64,000 nt of DNA, taken from an uncultured Chitinophaga sp. Its GTDB lineage: Bacteria; Bacteroidota; Bacteroidia; Chitinophagales; Chitinophagaceae. This document shows positions 17,216-26,450 of this stretch, in pieces. The stretch spans positions 1 through 64,000 of the forward strand of contig NZ_CAMLHC010000016.1 of NCBI RefSeq assembly GCF_946479755.1, given 5' to 3'. Each line of letters begins with the position of its first letter. Position 1 is the first letter of the stretch. A program made the translations under genes and the position numbers. The notes under the pieces were generated by a model. That model did no database searches. It worked only from the letters and a program-made list of their open reading frames with translations, and was not told the DNA's origin.

Positions 17216-17551
17216 ATTATATTAAAGTTTCCTAAATATTTATTTTCTTAGGGTTTAAAATGCTGCTGCAAGGATACTAAATCTTTTAGCAAAATCCGAT
17301 TGCTGGCAAAAATAAAGGATTCATTGAATCATCCCAAGTATTAGTTATACACTATGTATGGAGTATTAATTATCAATTAATTATCAATGTGTAGATCTTG
17401 TTAAAATTTTTAAAAGGGGTCCTGTGGGCGTCAACCTTTATCTTTTTTTCCAACGGAATCGGACAATTTCTATAAAAAATATTTTTTATTTAAATATTTC
17501 GTTATATTTACGAAAGACACATTTATCGAAAACATCCTAACCTATGTCCTT
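17216..17551. other. AT-rich divergent intergenic region between parE and a tiny membrane ORF
   Basis: This 336-base stretch separates parE (minus) from the 49-residue ORF (plus). It is strongly AT-rich near 17460-17520. On the minus strand TATCCTTG close to 17271-17278 is a seven-of-eight match to the -7 box and could serve the parE operon; on the plus strand TATATTTA near 17506 could serve the small ORF. I see no ORF or stable hairpin in it. Confidence 0.35.
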
Positions 17552-17701
17552 ATGAAAACGCTTTTTATCATTCTCGTTTTAATGGCCCTGCTCGCCGCAG
17601 TAATTGCCACTTTTGTTATTCGTCGCGAACAGGAAAACAACATCGGTAATAAATTTCTCCGTCTCATCCGGAAGTTTGATTCCTGGCAGATGATGCGGTA
17701 A
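17552..17701 (+). CDS. Tiny single-span membrane protein (49 aa)
   Basis: Possible small protein beginning MKTLFIILVLMALLAAVIAT with a single hydrophobic span (residues 4-23), then a basic, amphipathic tail ending SWQMMR. The pattern (short N-terminus, one span, Arg-rich cytoplasmic-side start RREQE) is typical of real small membrane proteins. It has no recognisable family. The start context TCCTTATGAAAAC is nearly repeated before the 30-residue ORF at 17831, so the two may be related. The transcript would end at the strong hairpin at 17935-17979. Coding status is unproven. Confidence 0.5.
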   Translation: MKTLFIILVLMALLAAVIATFVIRREQENNIGNKFLRLIRKFDSWQMMR

Positions 17702-17830
17702 TCTTTCACACACAGCAAGGTCTTCTTACATTACTATCAGCAAAAGAGCATCAGTACGGCTATCGCCTTCAGAGGAGTGTCATGTATTTGTACACAGGGA
17801 AAAATTATTTAACCATACAATCCCCGTCCT

Positions 17831-17923
17831 ATGAAAACTGGTCTGTTATTCAAACTGGCATGCATGATCATTGCCACCTTGGTACTTTGTGCTCACTTGT
17901 TGCGTAAACACGCAATGAAGTAA
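17831..17923 (+). CDS. Tiny hydrophobic peptide (30 aa)
   Basis: Possible peptide beginning MKTGLLFKLACMIIATLVLC and ending in HLLRKHAMK: one membrane span with positive residues after it. The upstream sequence TCCTATGAAAAC resembles that of the 49-residue ORF 130 bases before it. The strong hairpin begins 12 bases after the stop codon, which is the spacing expected of a real transcript end. At 30 residues chance cannot be excluded. Confidence 0.38.
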   Translation: MKTGLLFKLACMIIATLVLCAHLLRKHAMK

Positions 17924-17934
17924 AAGAACTATAA

Positions 17935-17979
17935 AAAAGCAGAAGGAGTTGCAGATGATCTGCAACTCCTTCTGCTTTT
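17935..17979. terminator. Bidirectional terminator hairpin
   Basis: Perfect 21-base arms (17935-17955 and 17959-17979) with a three-base loop (TGA) are flanked by an A-tract on the left and a T-tract on the right. It lies between the tiny plus-strand ORFs and the convergent response-regulator gene, so it can end transcripts from both sides. Confidence 0.85.
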
Positions 17980-17986
17980 AATGCGT

Positions 17987-18655
17987 TTAGCGGTTGTAGT
18001 ATTTGTTCACCGCATCCGTCCTGCTGCGGACGTGCAGTTTCTCATAAATATTATGAACGTGCCGTCTCACCGTTTCTATACTGATAAACAGGTTGCTGGC
18101 AATTTCTTTGTACAGGAATCCTTTCGATAACTGGTCCAGGATTTCTTTTTCCCTGGTGGTCAGTGCTTCCAGCGCCGGGTTAGGTTTTGCCTGTTTCTGG
18201 AAAAAGGCCACCACCCTTCTGGCAATCTGTGAGCTCATTGGAGAACCGCCTTCGTGCAGGTCCCTGATAGCTTCCAGCAATTCACCGGGAGAGGTTTTTT
18301 TGAGGATGTACCCACTGGCACCGGCTTCCAGCGCCATGAAAATTTTGTCGTCATCTTCATATACAGTGAGCATCATAAACTGCATATCCTGGTACTCCGC
18401 TTTTAACCGGGCAATACATTCAATACCATTCATCCCACCGGGAAGATTAAAATCCATCAGGACTACGTTGGGCAGCAGGTGAGGGATTTGCTCCAGTGCG
18501 GTTTCTGCATTATTGAAGGTGCCAACACAGGCATAACCGTCAGAACCATTAATCAGCAATTCCATAGCCGTGCGGATATCATGGTTATCTTCTACTATCG
18601 CAATAGAAATGATGTCCATGTTATCCTGGGCCTTCTTCTTTGAGTATACCGTCAT
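17987..18655 (-). CDS. NarL/FixJ-type response regulator
   Basis: Two-component response regulator with a receiver domain followed by a LuxR-type DNA-binding domain. The receiver has the acidic pair VEDN near its start, the phospho-acceptor in VVLMDFNLPGG (Asp68 from the ATG at 18655, Asp56 from the ATG at 18619), and the conserved Lys in GYILKKTSPGE. The C-terminal helix-turn-helix spans ALTTREKEILDQLSKGFLYKEIA...SIETVRRHVHNIYEKL. The second ATG would give a more usual N-terminus. It follows the histidine kinase gene by 47 bases on the same strand and is its obvious partner. Confidence 0.93.
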   Translation of the reverse strand: MTVYSKKKAQDNMDIISIAIVEDNHDIRTAMELLINGSDGYACVGTFNNAETALEQIPHLLPNVVLMDFNLPGGMNGIECIARLKAEYQDMQFMMLTVYEDDDKIFMALEAGASGYILKKTSPGELLEAIRDLHEGGSPMSSQIARRVVAFFQKQAKPNPALEALTTREKEILDQLSKGFLYKEIASNLFISIETVRRHVHNIYEKLHVRSRTDAVNKYYNR

Positions 18656-18702
18656 GTTTATAGGAATTATAACACTTAAATGTTACTTAAAACAAATGTA
18701 TG

Positions 18703-21700
18703 TTAATTTAGTGGGATATCGAGAAAAACTATTGTACCGTTATTGGAAGTGATGTCTGCATTGCCGCCTACGGCCATCATCCGCTTCTGTATATTTTTCA
18801 AGCCATTGCCAAACAAACGCACCTTCTCCTGGTCAAATCCTTTTCCGTTGTCTTTGATCATGATCGTCATATTTTTATGCATTTTCACTTCGATGATTAC
18901 CTCTGTCGCCTTCGCATGCTTCACCACATTATGCAACGATTCTTTCACCGCCAGGTAAATGTTCCGGCGGGTGCCGCCACTCAGCTTGATATCCGGAATA
19001 ACTTCAGGGAAGAAAAACTGATGCGAGATGTGCGCATGCTCCAGGAAATCGGCAGCAAAACTGCGCATATACGCGATCAGGTTGGCCAGGGAATCATTGG
19101 AGGAATTCATCGCCCAGATGATCTCACTCATCTTGTCGATCATCTCCCCGGCTGTTTCACTAATGCGCTCGATCTCTTTCGTTTGTGATGTATCCGGTAT
19201 CTTTCTTTTGGCTATTTCACTCAGCAGCCTGATCGTGGACAAACCAGACCCCAGGTCATCGTGCATATCGCTGGAAATACGCGCCCGCTCCTGATCTACG
19301 GCCTGCTCTTTTTCCAGCTTCAGTTTCTCATGCCTTATTTTATAATCAAGATACAACGTAGAGAAATAATATGCAATGCCTAACAGCAACAACAATAATA
19401 AAAATCTGAACCACAACGATTGCCAGAACGGTATCCGGATCTGTATCTCCAGCATCGTGGGCGTAGTGTTCCAGCTGTCGTCATTGTTGGAAGCCTTCAC
19501 TTTAAAAACATAACTGCCCGGATGCAGGTTGGTATAACGCGCCATCCGGAAAGCACCGGCCTCCACCCAGTCTTCATCGGCCCCCTCCAGCTTATACTGT
19601 ACCTTGTTTTTCAAAGGATTAGTGTACTCCAGCGGCACAAACTCTATAGCGATCGTATTCTGGTTGTAAGGCAGCTCCACCCGCTTCAGCAACGAGATCG
19701 CAGTGTCAGACTCGTACGGCTTGTCCAGCACTTCCATCCTGCGGATGATCACCTTGGAATTGAACGGGTTCTTCCGGAAATTCTTCGGATAAAAACCATT
19801 CACCCCACGGGTACCGCCAAAAAACAACTCCCCGTCGATCGACTTATAAAAGGCGCCGGTATTAAATTCATTGGACTGCAGCCCGTCTTCATGATTAAAC
19901 GTGGTGATCTCGCGGGTAACCGGGTTGATCTGTGTAACCCCTTTGTTGTGGCTCACCCAGATACGGTCCTTGTCATCCAGCAACACCCCGTACATGTAGT
20001 CATTGATCAGTTTCGGATAGTCGTAGCTGTTATAATGCGTTTTTAACCGCCCGGAAGCGTCGTACACGAACAGTCCTTTATTAGTGGCCACCAGCAGCTC
20101 TTTGTGCGGTGTTTTGTTGATGCCCTTTACCGTAGTCCCTTCCGGCAACTTCACATACCGCCAGTGGGAATCGGCCAACTGTTTGATATACAAGGCCGAC
20201 TTGGTGCCTACGTACTGATTGCCCATATGGTCTTCGTAGTAGGTAGTCAGCAGTTCATCCTGGAAATCATGTACTACAGACACGGTATAATCATAACCGC
20301 CCTGCTCTTCAAAACGCAGCAGGTAACGGCCATAATTAAAATACAGCTCTCCGTTGGCCCGCTTGAAGAGGAAAGGGAACGGGTCTTTCTGCGGCGGTAG
20401 CTGCAGCGCGTTCACCTTAGCGGTCAGGTCCCGGAAACCTTTGGTCTGCACATTGAACAAGCCGATATGCATACCGGCGAAATGCAGCCACAGGTGCTCA
20501 AAATTCTCCCGGCAGATAGCCCCCAGGTCATTGCCTGGGAACTTATGCGGATACAGTTCATTGCTGATACGTTCCAGGAATCTGCCGCCTTCGCCATAGA
20601 TGTTCAGTCCGTCGCGCATCAGGCCCACATACAGTTTGCCGTCATCGTGTTTGTATACCGCCTGCACCATGTTGTGGGAGATATAGGGCGAACGGTAGAG
20701 GTTGAACACCTTCTTATGCGGGGAATATTTTTTTACGCCGTCGCCATCAGTGCCCACCCACATATTATCGGAGCCGTCGCGATAAAGGTAGCTGACAAGG
20801 TTATAGGAGCGGGTTTCAAACGTATTGAAGCTGACGATATGCCGGATAATTTCATTGCGCGCGATACTGTAAATCAGGATGCCGTCTGTTCCGCCGATCC
20901 AGGCGTTGCCCTCGTGATCGATCTCCATCACATTGGGCGTGAAGGCGTCTCCCCATTCATTGCGGTAATCATAACCAAGGTCGCTGAATTTGTTGCGGCG
21001 TTTGTTGAACACCACGATATGCCCTTCGCTGACGATCAGGATAGAATCCGCATTCAGGTTGCGCATGATCGCGTTTCTGCCAACACCAGGCAGACAGTAG
21101 GTTTGCAGCTGCAAGGTCTGGATATCGAGCGCCAGCAGCTCTCCTTCATCACCACTCATCCAGATGGTATTACCATCTTTCAGCAAGGCGGAAGGAATAA
21201 TGCCCATCCGCTGAAACTGTGGCGGATACAGGATGATACGGCGGGTAACATACGAGCTGTCGTCCAGCACGTACAGCCCCTTCATAGGACGCCATACCCA
21301 CAGGCTGCGGGTGGCGGCATCTTCTCCCAGGATGCGGAATTTCACGTTGGCATCGCGTTCCTGTGCATTTACATTAGAGGTGTCTATCAGTACGTTGCGG
21401 AAATTATTGCGATACTTGTCATATAGGCTGATACCATTATTATGGGCCAGCAGCAGCTGATGATGACGGTCGTGATAAAAGGAATATCCTTTATAACCTT
21501 TCAGGTCAAACCGGTTGATCACTGCGCGGTTGCCATTGCTGCCGCGGGGCACCAGTTCCCCTTTCCCTTCTCCTGCCCTCGCCTGGGAGCTGGGCTTGTA
21601 GCGGTATTCATTGAAAGTATAGCCGTCAAAACGGTTAATACCATCGCGGGTGGCGATCCAGAGAAAGCCCTGATCGTCCTGGGTGATATCAAAGATGGTG

Positions 21701-21837
21701 CTTTGGGAAAGCCCGTCATTTACGCTGTAGCTGTCAAAAATATAGGGCTTCTCCTGCGCATATAACATACCTGTACCCATCAGTAGGGCGCATAGGCTCA
21801 GGTAGAAAAGTCTTTTCAATTGGCGGGAATGAAGCAC
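18703..21837 (-). CDS. Propeller-type sensor histidine kinase (HisKA_3, one membrane span)
   Basis: Sensor kinase with a large periplasmic sensor, 1044 residues. After the signal peptide (RLFYLSLCALLMGTGMLYAQ) come repeated two-component-propeller blades (such as GLSQSTIFDITQDDQGFLWIAT and YRDGSDNMWVGTDGDG), then a Y_Y_Y-type beta domain near 720-795. One transmembrane helix lies at about 807-827, then a HisKA_3 dimer domain with His859 in MHDDLG, and an HATPase_c domain (N-box with Asn970, DNGKGF from Asp996). There is no receiver or AraC domain, unlike the hybrid kinases common in this phylum. No ATG fits the start: GTG at 21837 or TTG at 21819, the latter giving the neatest signal peptide. 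The ligand is unknown; such sensors often respond to glycans. Confidence 0.92.
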   Translation of the reverse strand: MLHSRQLKRLFYLSLCALLMGTGMLYAQEKPYIFDSYSVNDGLSQSTIFDITQDDQGFLWIATRDGINRFDGYTFNEYRYKPSSQARAGEGKGELVPRGSNGNRAVINRFDLKGYKGYSFYHDRHHQLLLAHNNGISLYDKYRNNFRNVLIDTSNVNAQERDANVKFRILGEDAATRSLWVWRPMKGLYVLDDSSYVTRRIILYPPQFQRMGIIPSALLKDGNTIWMSGDEGELLALDIQTLQLQTYCLPGVGRNAIMRNLNADSILIVSEGHIVVFNKRRNKFSDLGYDYRNEWGDAFTPNVMEIDHEGNAWIGGTDGILIYSIARNEIIRHIVSFNTFETRSYNLVSYLYRDGSDNMWVGTDGDGVKKYSPHKKVFNLYRSPYISHNMVQAVYKHDDGKLYVGLMRDGLNIYGEGGRFLERISNELYPHKFPGNDLGAICRENFEHLWLHFAGMHIGLFNVQTKGFRDLTAKVNALQLPPQKDPFPFLFKRANGELYFNYGRYLLRFEEQGGYDYTVSVVHDFQDELLTTYYEDHMGNQYVGTKSALYIKQLADSHWRYVKLPEGTTVKGINKTPHKELLVATNKGLFVYDASGRLKTHYNSYDYPKLINDYMYGVLLDDKDRIWVSHNKGVTQINPVTREITTFNHEDGLQSNEFNTGAFYKSIDGELFFGGTRGVNGFYPKNFRKNPFNSKVIIRRMEVLDKPYESDTAISLLKRVELPYNQNTIAIEFVPLEYTNPLKNKVQYKLEGADEDWVEAGAFRMARYTNLHPGSYVFKVKASNNDDSWNTTPTMLEIQIRIPFWQSLWFRFLLLLLLLGIAYYFSTLYLDYKIRHEKLKLEKEQAVDQERARISSDMHDDLGSGLSTIRLLSEIAKRKIPDTSQTKEIERISETAGEMIDKMSEIIWAMNSSNDSLANLIAYMRSFAADFLEHAHISHQFFFPEVIPDIKLSGGTRRNIYLAVKESLHNVVKHAKATEVIIEVKMHKNMTIMIKDNGKGFDQEKVRLFGNGLKNIQKRMMAVGGNADITSNNGTIVFLDIPLN

Positions 21838-21880
21838 GCTGATTTAGTTATTGACAGTAAGCTGGTTTAGGCTGTTTTTG

Positions 21881-21888
21881 CAAATATA
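21881..21888 (-). promoter_or_regulatory. -7 box TATATTTG of the histidine kinase operon
   Basis: On the minus strand TATATTTG matches TAnnTTTG exactly and sits 43 bases before the GTG start. A TTTAAA-like sequence about 18 bases upstream is only a weak -33 candidate. Confidence 0.4.
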
Positions 21889-22018
21889 TAATTCTGCGCC
21901 ACACTTTAAAGCTATTTTGTAATTTTCTTGCGGTTTAACCGATTGGAAATAAATATTATAATTAATGTCCATACTTTCCCATTACATTCAACATCCTGCT
22001 ACCGGTGCTTTCCGGCAG

Positions 22019-23047
22019 ATGATTTCCGCGAAGCGTTTGCTCAACCGCGGCCTGCTTTTGCTGACGCTGACAATCAATTATATTCAGGTGTCCGCACAAA
22101 ATACTTATCAGCTTCATACGCTGGAGGCGCAGCCTCCTCTCAAAAGCATACGCGGCCTTAGTGCCGTGAGCGACGAAATAGTATGGGCATCCGGTACCGG
22201 CGGCATGGTAGGCCGCAGCATCAACGGTGGCACTACCTGGGAATGGCATCAGGTAAAGGCGTGCGACAGCTGCGATTGGCGTTCGCTCTATGCTTTTAAC
22301 GACCGGAAGGCCGTGGTGATCAATGCCGGCGAGCCGGCGCACGTGTTCCTGACGGAAGACGGCGGGCAGTCCTGGCAGCAGGTGTACTTCAACGCTACAG
22401 CCGGCATTTTCTTCGACGCTGTCACCTTTTATAATGAACAGGAAGGCATCGCTATCGGCGATCCGCTACAACAGCATTTTACCGTGCTCCGCACGCACGA
22501 CGGTGGCCGTACCTGGCAACCGGACACACCGGCACAGTCTCCTGAAGCTGCCACCGGCGAATCCATCTTCGCGGCCAGCGGCACCAGCCTCATAGGCCGC
22601 AAAGGCCTCACCACCTTCGTCACCGGCGGTACCGTGTCCCGCATCCACACGCTGTCCGGCAACCAATGGAGCAGCAAGCCATTGCCCCTGTTACAGGGAC
22701 AACCCAGTATGGGCGCCTTCTCTGTGGCATTCCTGGACAACCGCAGCGGCATCGTGGTAGGCGGCGATTACCGGAACGACACCCTTCGTCAACAAAACTG
22801 TCTGCTGACGAGCGATGGTGGCCGTACCTGGACCAGCCCCCGCACAGCGCCCGGCGGATTCAAGTCCGCCGTCACCTGGCTCACGCCCAAAATACTGGTC
22901 GCCACCGGTACTTCCGGCACAGATATTTCTGTCAACGGAGGCAAAGACTGGCAGCAGATAGGTGCAGGATTTCACTGTGCCGCTAAAGCAAGAAAAGGAA
23001 AACGCCTATTTTTGGCGGGAAAATCCATCGCGCGACTGGAAATTTAA
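22019..23047 (+). CDS. Exported YCF48/BNR-repeat beta-propeller protein
   Basis: Secreted protein with sialidase/YCF48-like Asp-box repeats. From the ATG at 22019 it has 342 residues starting with a signal peptide (KRLLNRGLLLLTLTINYIQVSAQ); an upstream ATG at 21965 would add 18 residues without signal character. Asp-box motifs (S/T-x-D-x-G-x-T-W) recur: SINGGTTWEW, TEDGGQSWQQ, THDGGRTWQP, TSDGGRTWTS and SVNGGKDWQQ, giving about five to six blades. In cyanobacteria and plants the family aids photosystem II assembly. In heterotrophic Bacteroidota the role is unknown and often labelled oxidoreductase without proof. Lies alone between the divergent kinase operon and GH31. Confidence 0.85.
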   Translation: MISAKRLLNRGLLLLTLTINYIQVSAQNTYQLHTLEAQPPLKSIRGLSAVSDEIVWASGTGGMVGRSINGGTTWEWHQVKACDSCDWRSLYAFNDRKAVVINAGEPAHVFLTEDGGQSWQQVYFNATAGIFFDAVTFYNEQEGIAIGDPLQQHFTVLRTHDGGRTWQPDTPAQSPEAATGESIFAASGTSLIGRKGLTTFVTGGTVSRIHTLSGNQWSSKPLPLLQGQPSMGAFSVAFLDNRSGIVVGGDYRNDTLRQQNCLLTSDGGRTWTSPRTAPGGFKSAVTWLTPKILVATGTSGTDISVNGGKDWQQIGAGFHCAAKARKGKRLFLAGKSIARLEI

Positions 23048-23351
23048 GCGGGTGTATAGGGGATTTTTGAGGTTATCCGAATCCTTCAATAAAAAAGGTG
23101 CTCCTGGAAAGGCGCACCGAAAAATAGGTTAAAGCAAAAAGTACATTTACAATATGAAGTTACTAACTAATCAAGTCAATTTTCACTCTTTTTTGTCAAA
23201 AGAGTGATTTAAATCGTAAACGCGGGAATATCCGCTTCTAACGCGAATGTCTGTACTACTCTGATTTTTTTATGTAATTTAAGACCATGCAACAGCCGGA
23301 AACTAACCCGGTAAAATACAAGCTGTTGTCCGTGATTCACAAAAAGAGATT
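23048..23351. other. Intergenic region with two hairpins upstream of GH31
   Basis: No convincing gene. Hairpin one has arms GGTGCTCC (23097-23104) and GGCGCACC (23111-23118) with one mismatch and may end the YCF48-like transcript. Hairpin two has perfect ten-base arms (23183-23192 and 23198-23207, TCACTCTTTT and its complement) with a five-base loop but no T-tract, and may lie in the GH31 leader. A 61-codon reading frame from 23287 overlaps the GH31 start and looks accidental. Confidence 0.5.
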
Positions 23352-25754
23352 ATGCAAGTTGAAACCTCGTCCAGTAAATACGGTATTAAACATTATCCGG
23401 ACGCTATCCGGGAATGGAAGAAAGAAGGAAACTATTTTTGTTTTTACACCAGCGAAACCATTTTGGAAGTAAGGGTGATCGCAGACAAGATCATCCGTTT
23501 CCGCTACGCCGCCGACGGCACTTTCCAGCGTGACTTTTCCTACGCCACCAGCGACACCCTCGAAGAATCTCCTATTGCTTTTGGCATTAAAGAATGGGAA
23601 GAGACTTTTGAAATATATACCGACGCCCTTAAAGTGTTCATCGCCAGGGACAATCTGCGTATCACCATTACCGATAAAGACGGGAAAGTGATCAACCAGG
23701 ACGAAATGGGCTTCCACTGGCAGCACTACCTGCAAAAAGGCGGCAAAATCGTTTATTGCAGCAAACTGGTGCAGGAAGAGGAATGTTTCTATGGCCTGGG
23801 CGACAAGCCCACGGAGCTGAACCTCCGCGGCAAACGCCTGGAAAACTACGGCACCGACGCCTATGGTTACCAGAAAGACACCGATCCGCTGTACCGCAAC
23901 ATTCCTTTTTATTACGGACTGCACAACGGTATCGGCTATGGCATCTTCTTCGATAATACTTTCCGTACCATCTTCGATTTCGGTAAAGAAAGAGAAGACG
24001 CCTGCAGCTTCTGGGCCCGCGGCGGGGAAATGAACTACTACTTTATCTACGGTCCTGAGTTATTGGATGTGGCCGCTTCCTACACCCGCATCACCGGCAC
24101 ACCGGAACTGCCGCCCCTGTGGACGCTCGGCTACCACCAGTGCCGCTGGAGCTACTACCCCGACAGCCGCGTCCGGGAAATAGCCGCCGAATTCAGAAAA
24201 CGCCAGATCCCCTGCGATGTCATCTACCTCGACATCGATTATATGGAAGGCTTCCGCTGCTTTACCTGGAGCAAAGAGTACTTCCCCGATCCGGCAGGCC
24301 TCATCAGAGACCTCGCCGCACAGGGCTTTAAAGTAGTGGTGATCATCGACCCGGGCATCAAGGTAGACCCGGAATACAGCATCTACCAGGAGGGCGTAAA
24401 AAACAACTACTTCTGCAAACGGGCGGACGGCGCGCTCATGGAAGGCGATGTATGGCCGGGTAAATGCGTGTTCCCCGATTTCACCAACCCGGAAGTAAGG
24501 GAATGGTGGAGCAGCCTCTTTAAAGGCCTCGCTGAAACCGGCGTCCGCGGCGTATGGAACGATATGAACGAACCAGCCGTTTTTGAAATGGGTACTTTTC
24601 CGGAAGACGTGCGACATGACTATGACGGCGAAGAGGTAAGTCACCGCAAAGCCCACAACGTATACGGTCACCTGATGAGCAAAGCCACTGCCGCCGGTAT
24701 GAAAAAATACCTGCTGCCCAACAGGCCTTTCCTCATCACACGCTCCTGCTATGCAGGCGCACAACGCTGGTCTTCCGTATGGACCGGCGACAACGTCTCC
24801 AGCTGGGAACATCTCTGGCTCGCCTCCATTCAGTGCCAGCGCCTCGCAGTATCCGGCCTCTCCTTCGCCGGCAGCGACATCGGCGGCTTTATCGGAGAGC
24901 CCGATGGTGAACTGTATACCCGCTGGATACAACTGGGCACCTTCCACCCGCTGATGCGTACCCACTCCGCCAGTAATGAAACCGGCTTCAACCAGGAACC
25001 GTGGAGCTTTGGGCCGGACTATGAAAAAATAGTCGCCAAATTTATCTCTCTGCGATACGAACTGCTGCCGTATCTGTATACCACCTTCTGGCAATACGCC
25101 ACCTACGGCACGCCCATGCTGCGGCCGCTCGCCTTCGTGGCACAACACGATCCGGCTACCCATAACTGTACCCATGAGTTCATGATGGGCGACGCGCTGC
25201 TGATCAGCCACGTCAGCGAAGAAGGGATGAAAGAGAAAGCCTTGTACCTGCCACAGGGCCAATGGTACTATTTCTGGAATGATACGGTATACAATGGCGG
25301 TCAACAGGTGACCGTGGCTACGCCGCTGGAAGAAATGCCGCTGTTTGTAAAAGCCGGCGCCGTCGTACCCCGCTACCCTGTCATGCAGCACACCTATGAA
25401 ACACCCATCACGGAAATGCTGCTGCATGTTTACTACGGCGATACCATTACACAAAGCACGCTGTATGAAGATGCCGGTGACCACTACGGTTATAAGAACG
25501 GGCAGTACAACGTGATTACTTTCAAACAGGTATCTTCTGCAGAACAATTTATGCTGAAGAAAAAATATTTCGTCAATTATGAAACAGCGTATAGCCATCA
25601 CCGTATTATACTGCATGGCCTGCCATTCAAAGCAGGCACTGTACTGATAGACGGCGTGCCGCTGACACTCACCACAGAACATCATTTATCTGACGGCACT
25701 ATTTCGTTTATAGCTGACCGTGGGTTCGAAAACATTACGATCCACAAAGCATAA
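23352..25754 (+). CDS. Glycoside hydrolase family 31 alpha-glucosidase
   Basis: Retaining GH31 enzyme, most likely an alpha-glucosidase acting on maltose or related alpha-glucans. The 800-residue protein carries the signature GVWNDMNEPAVF with nucleophile Asp404 and the acid/base Asp480 in WTGDNVSSW. An N-terminal beta-sandwich precedes the TIM barrel (from about residue 230, LWTLGYHQCRWSYYPDSRVREIA), and C-terminal beta domains follow (ALYLPQGQWYYFWNDTVYNGGQQV). There is no signal peptide, so it is probably cytoplasmic. The start ATG at 23352 fits the family N-terminus. It is monocistronic with a terminator at 25771. The branching enzyme gene nearby suits a shared role in alpha-glucan turnover. 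Confidence 0.93.
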   Translation: MQVETSSSKYGIKHYPDAIREWKKEGNYFCFYTSETILEVRVIADKIIRFRYAADGTFQRDFSYATSDTLEESPIAFGIKEWEETFEIYTDALKVFIARDNLRITITDKDGKVINQDEMGFHWQHYLQKGGKIVYCSKLVQEEECFYGLGDKPTELNLRGKRLENYGTDAYGYQKDTDPLYRNIPFYYGLHNGIGYGIFFDNTFRTIFDFGKEREDACSFWARGGEMNYYFIYGPELLDVAASYTRITGTPELPPLWTLGYHQCRWSYYPDSRVREIAAEFRKRQIPCDVIYLDIDYMEGFRCFTWSKEYFPDPAGLIRDLAAQGFKVVVIIDPGIKVDPEYSIYQEGVKNNYFCKRADGALMEGDVWPGKCVFPDFTNPEVREWWSSLFKGLAETGVRGVWNDMNEPAVFEMGTFPEDVRHDYDGEEVSHRKAHNVYGHLMSKATAAGMKKYLLPNRPFLITRSCYAGAQRWSSVWTGDNVSSWEHLWLASIQCQRLAVSGLSFAGSDIGGFIGEPDGELYTRWIQLGTFHPLMRTHSASNETGFNQEPWSFGPDYEKIVAKFISLRYELLPYLYTTFWQYATYGTPMLRPLAFVAQHDPATHNCTHEFMMGDALLISHVSEEGMKEKALYLPQGQWYYFWNDTVYNGGQQVTVATPLEEMPLFVKAGAVVPRYPVMQHTYETPITEMLLHVYYGDTITQSTLYEDAGDHYGYKNGQYNVITFKQVSSAEQFMLKKKYFVNYETAYSHHRIILHGLPFKAGTVLIDGVPLTLTTEHHLSDGTISFIADRGFENITIHKA

Positions 25755-26450
25755 GACAAGTTGTTACCAGACCGGTCATGTGAATCCTGCGGGGAGTGCA
25801 TGGCCGGTTTTTCTTTTTTAGGGATCCTTTCTTTGAGCCACGCTGCCTGTACCGCAAACGGGTTCTGCTGCGGCGCATCCGCATCCGCATCCGCTCATCG
25901 GCGGTTCCCTGCAAGCAGTAAAAGCGTCCATAGAGAAACCTTGATATACTGCCGGTATAACAGGTGTTGCCAGTGATACAAACCCATCGATAAAAAAGAA
26001 AAGCAAAAAAGGGAAAAAGGAGGTTTAGAAGAAAAAAGGCTCTCAGATAGAGATCTGCCGCCGGGTTCCTAACCTATGCCAACTTTAGAGATCCTAAAAT
26101 TAATAGCTTAAAGGCGATGTGCAAAATTCTGACCACCACCAAAGGCACAATGAACAAAATGAACGGATTCGTTAACATTGAATTAAGAAATCGGCATGAC
26201 ACAACGGTTAGTTACCCGGTCATCGTGGAATGACCAAACATACGCCCATCGGGCATTTCAGCGGGTGCAGCAAAACAGCAGTGAATAACAATATTACTTC
26301 AAACGCTGTACTACAAAGCATTTCAGCAACAAAATCCATTTAGCAACAGCAGCAAAAAAAACCGGATATCCTGTTATACAAATATGTCAGCGGGAAGGTG
26401 ATAAAGGCCCCGATCATACCTGTATACTAAAATATCCGGGTATATATTGC
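25755..26450. other. Gene-poor 0.7 kb stretch
   Basis: After the GH31 terminator I find no convincing gene for about 650 bases. There is a 71-codon plus-strand frame at 25761-25976 overlapping the terminator, rich in Cys, Ser and Ala and unlike a real protein. Short frames such as the 27-codon one from 26150 look accidental. Purine-rich runs occur near 25990-26035. The region may hold a decayed gene or an unrecognised RNA. Confidence 0.4.
25771..25808 (+). terminator. Terminator of the GH31 gene
   Basis: Arms ACCGGTCATG (25771-25780) and CATGGCCGGT (25799-25808) pair with one mismatch and are followed by TTTTCTTTTTTA. It starts 16 bases after the GH31 stop codon, as expected for an intrinsic terminator. 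Confidence 0.75.

Noticed and set aside
23287..23472. 61-codon frame just upstream of and overlapping GH31
   Set aside because: It overlaps the GH31 start in another frame by 120 bases, is Lys/Pro-rich and resembles nothing; accidental.
24060..25685. Open frame of 541 codons antisense to GH31
   Set aside because: GH31 on the plus strand has both catalytic motifs; the antisense frame reads as low-quality His/Val/Gly-rich protein.
25761..25976. 71-codon frame after GH31
   Set aside because: It overlaps the GH31 terminator, and its Cys/Ser/Ala-rich product has no protein-like pattern.
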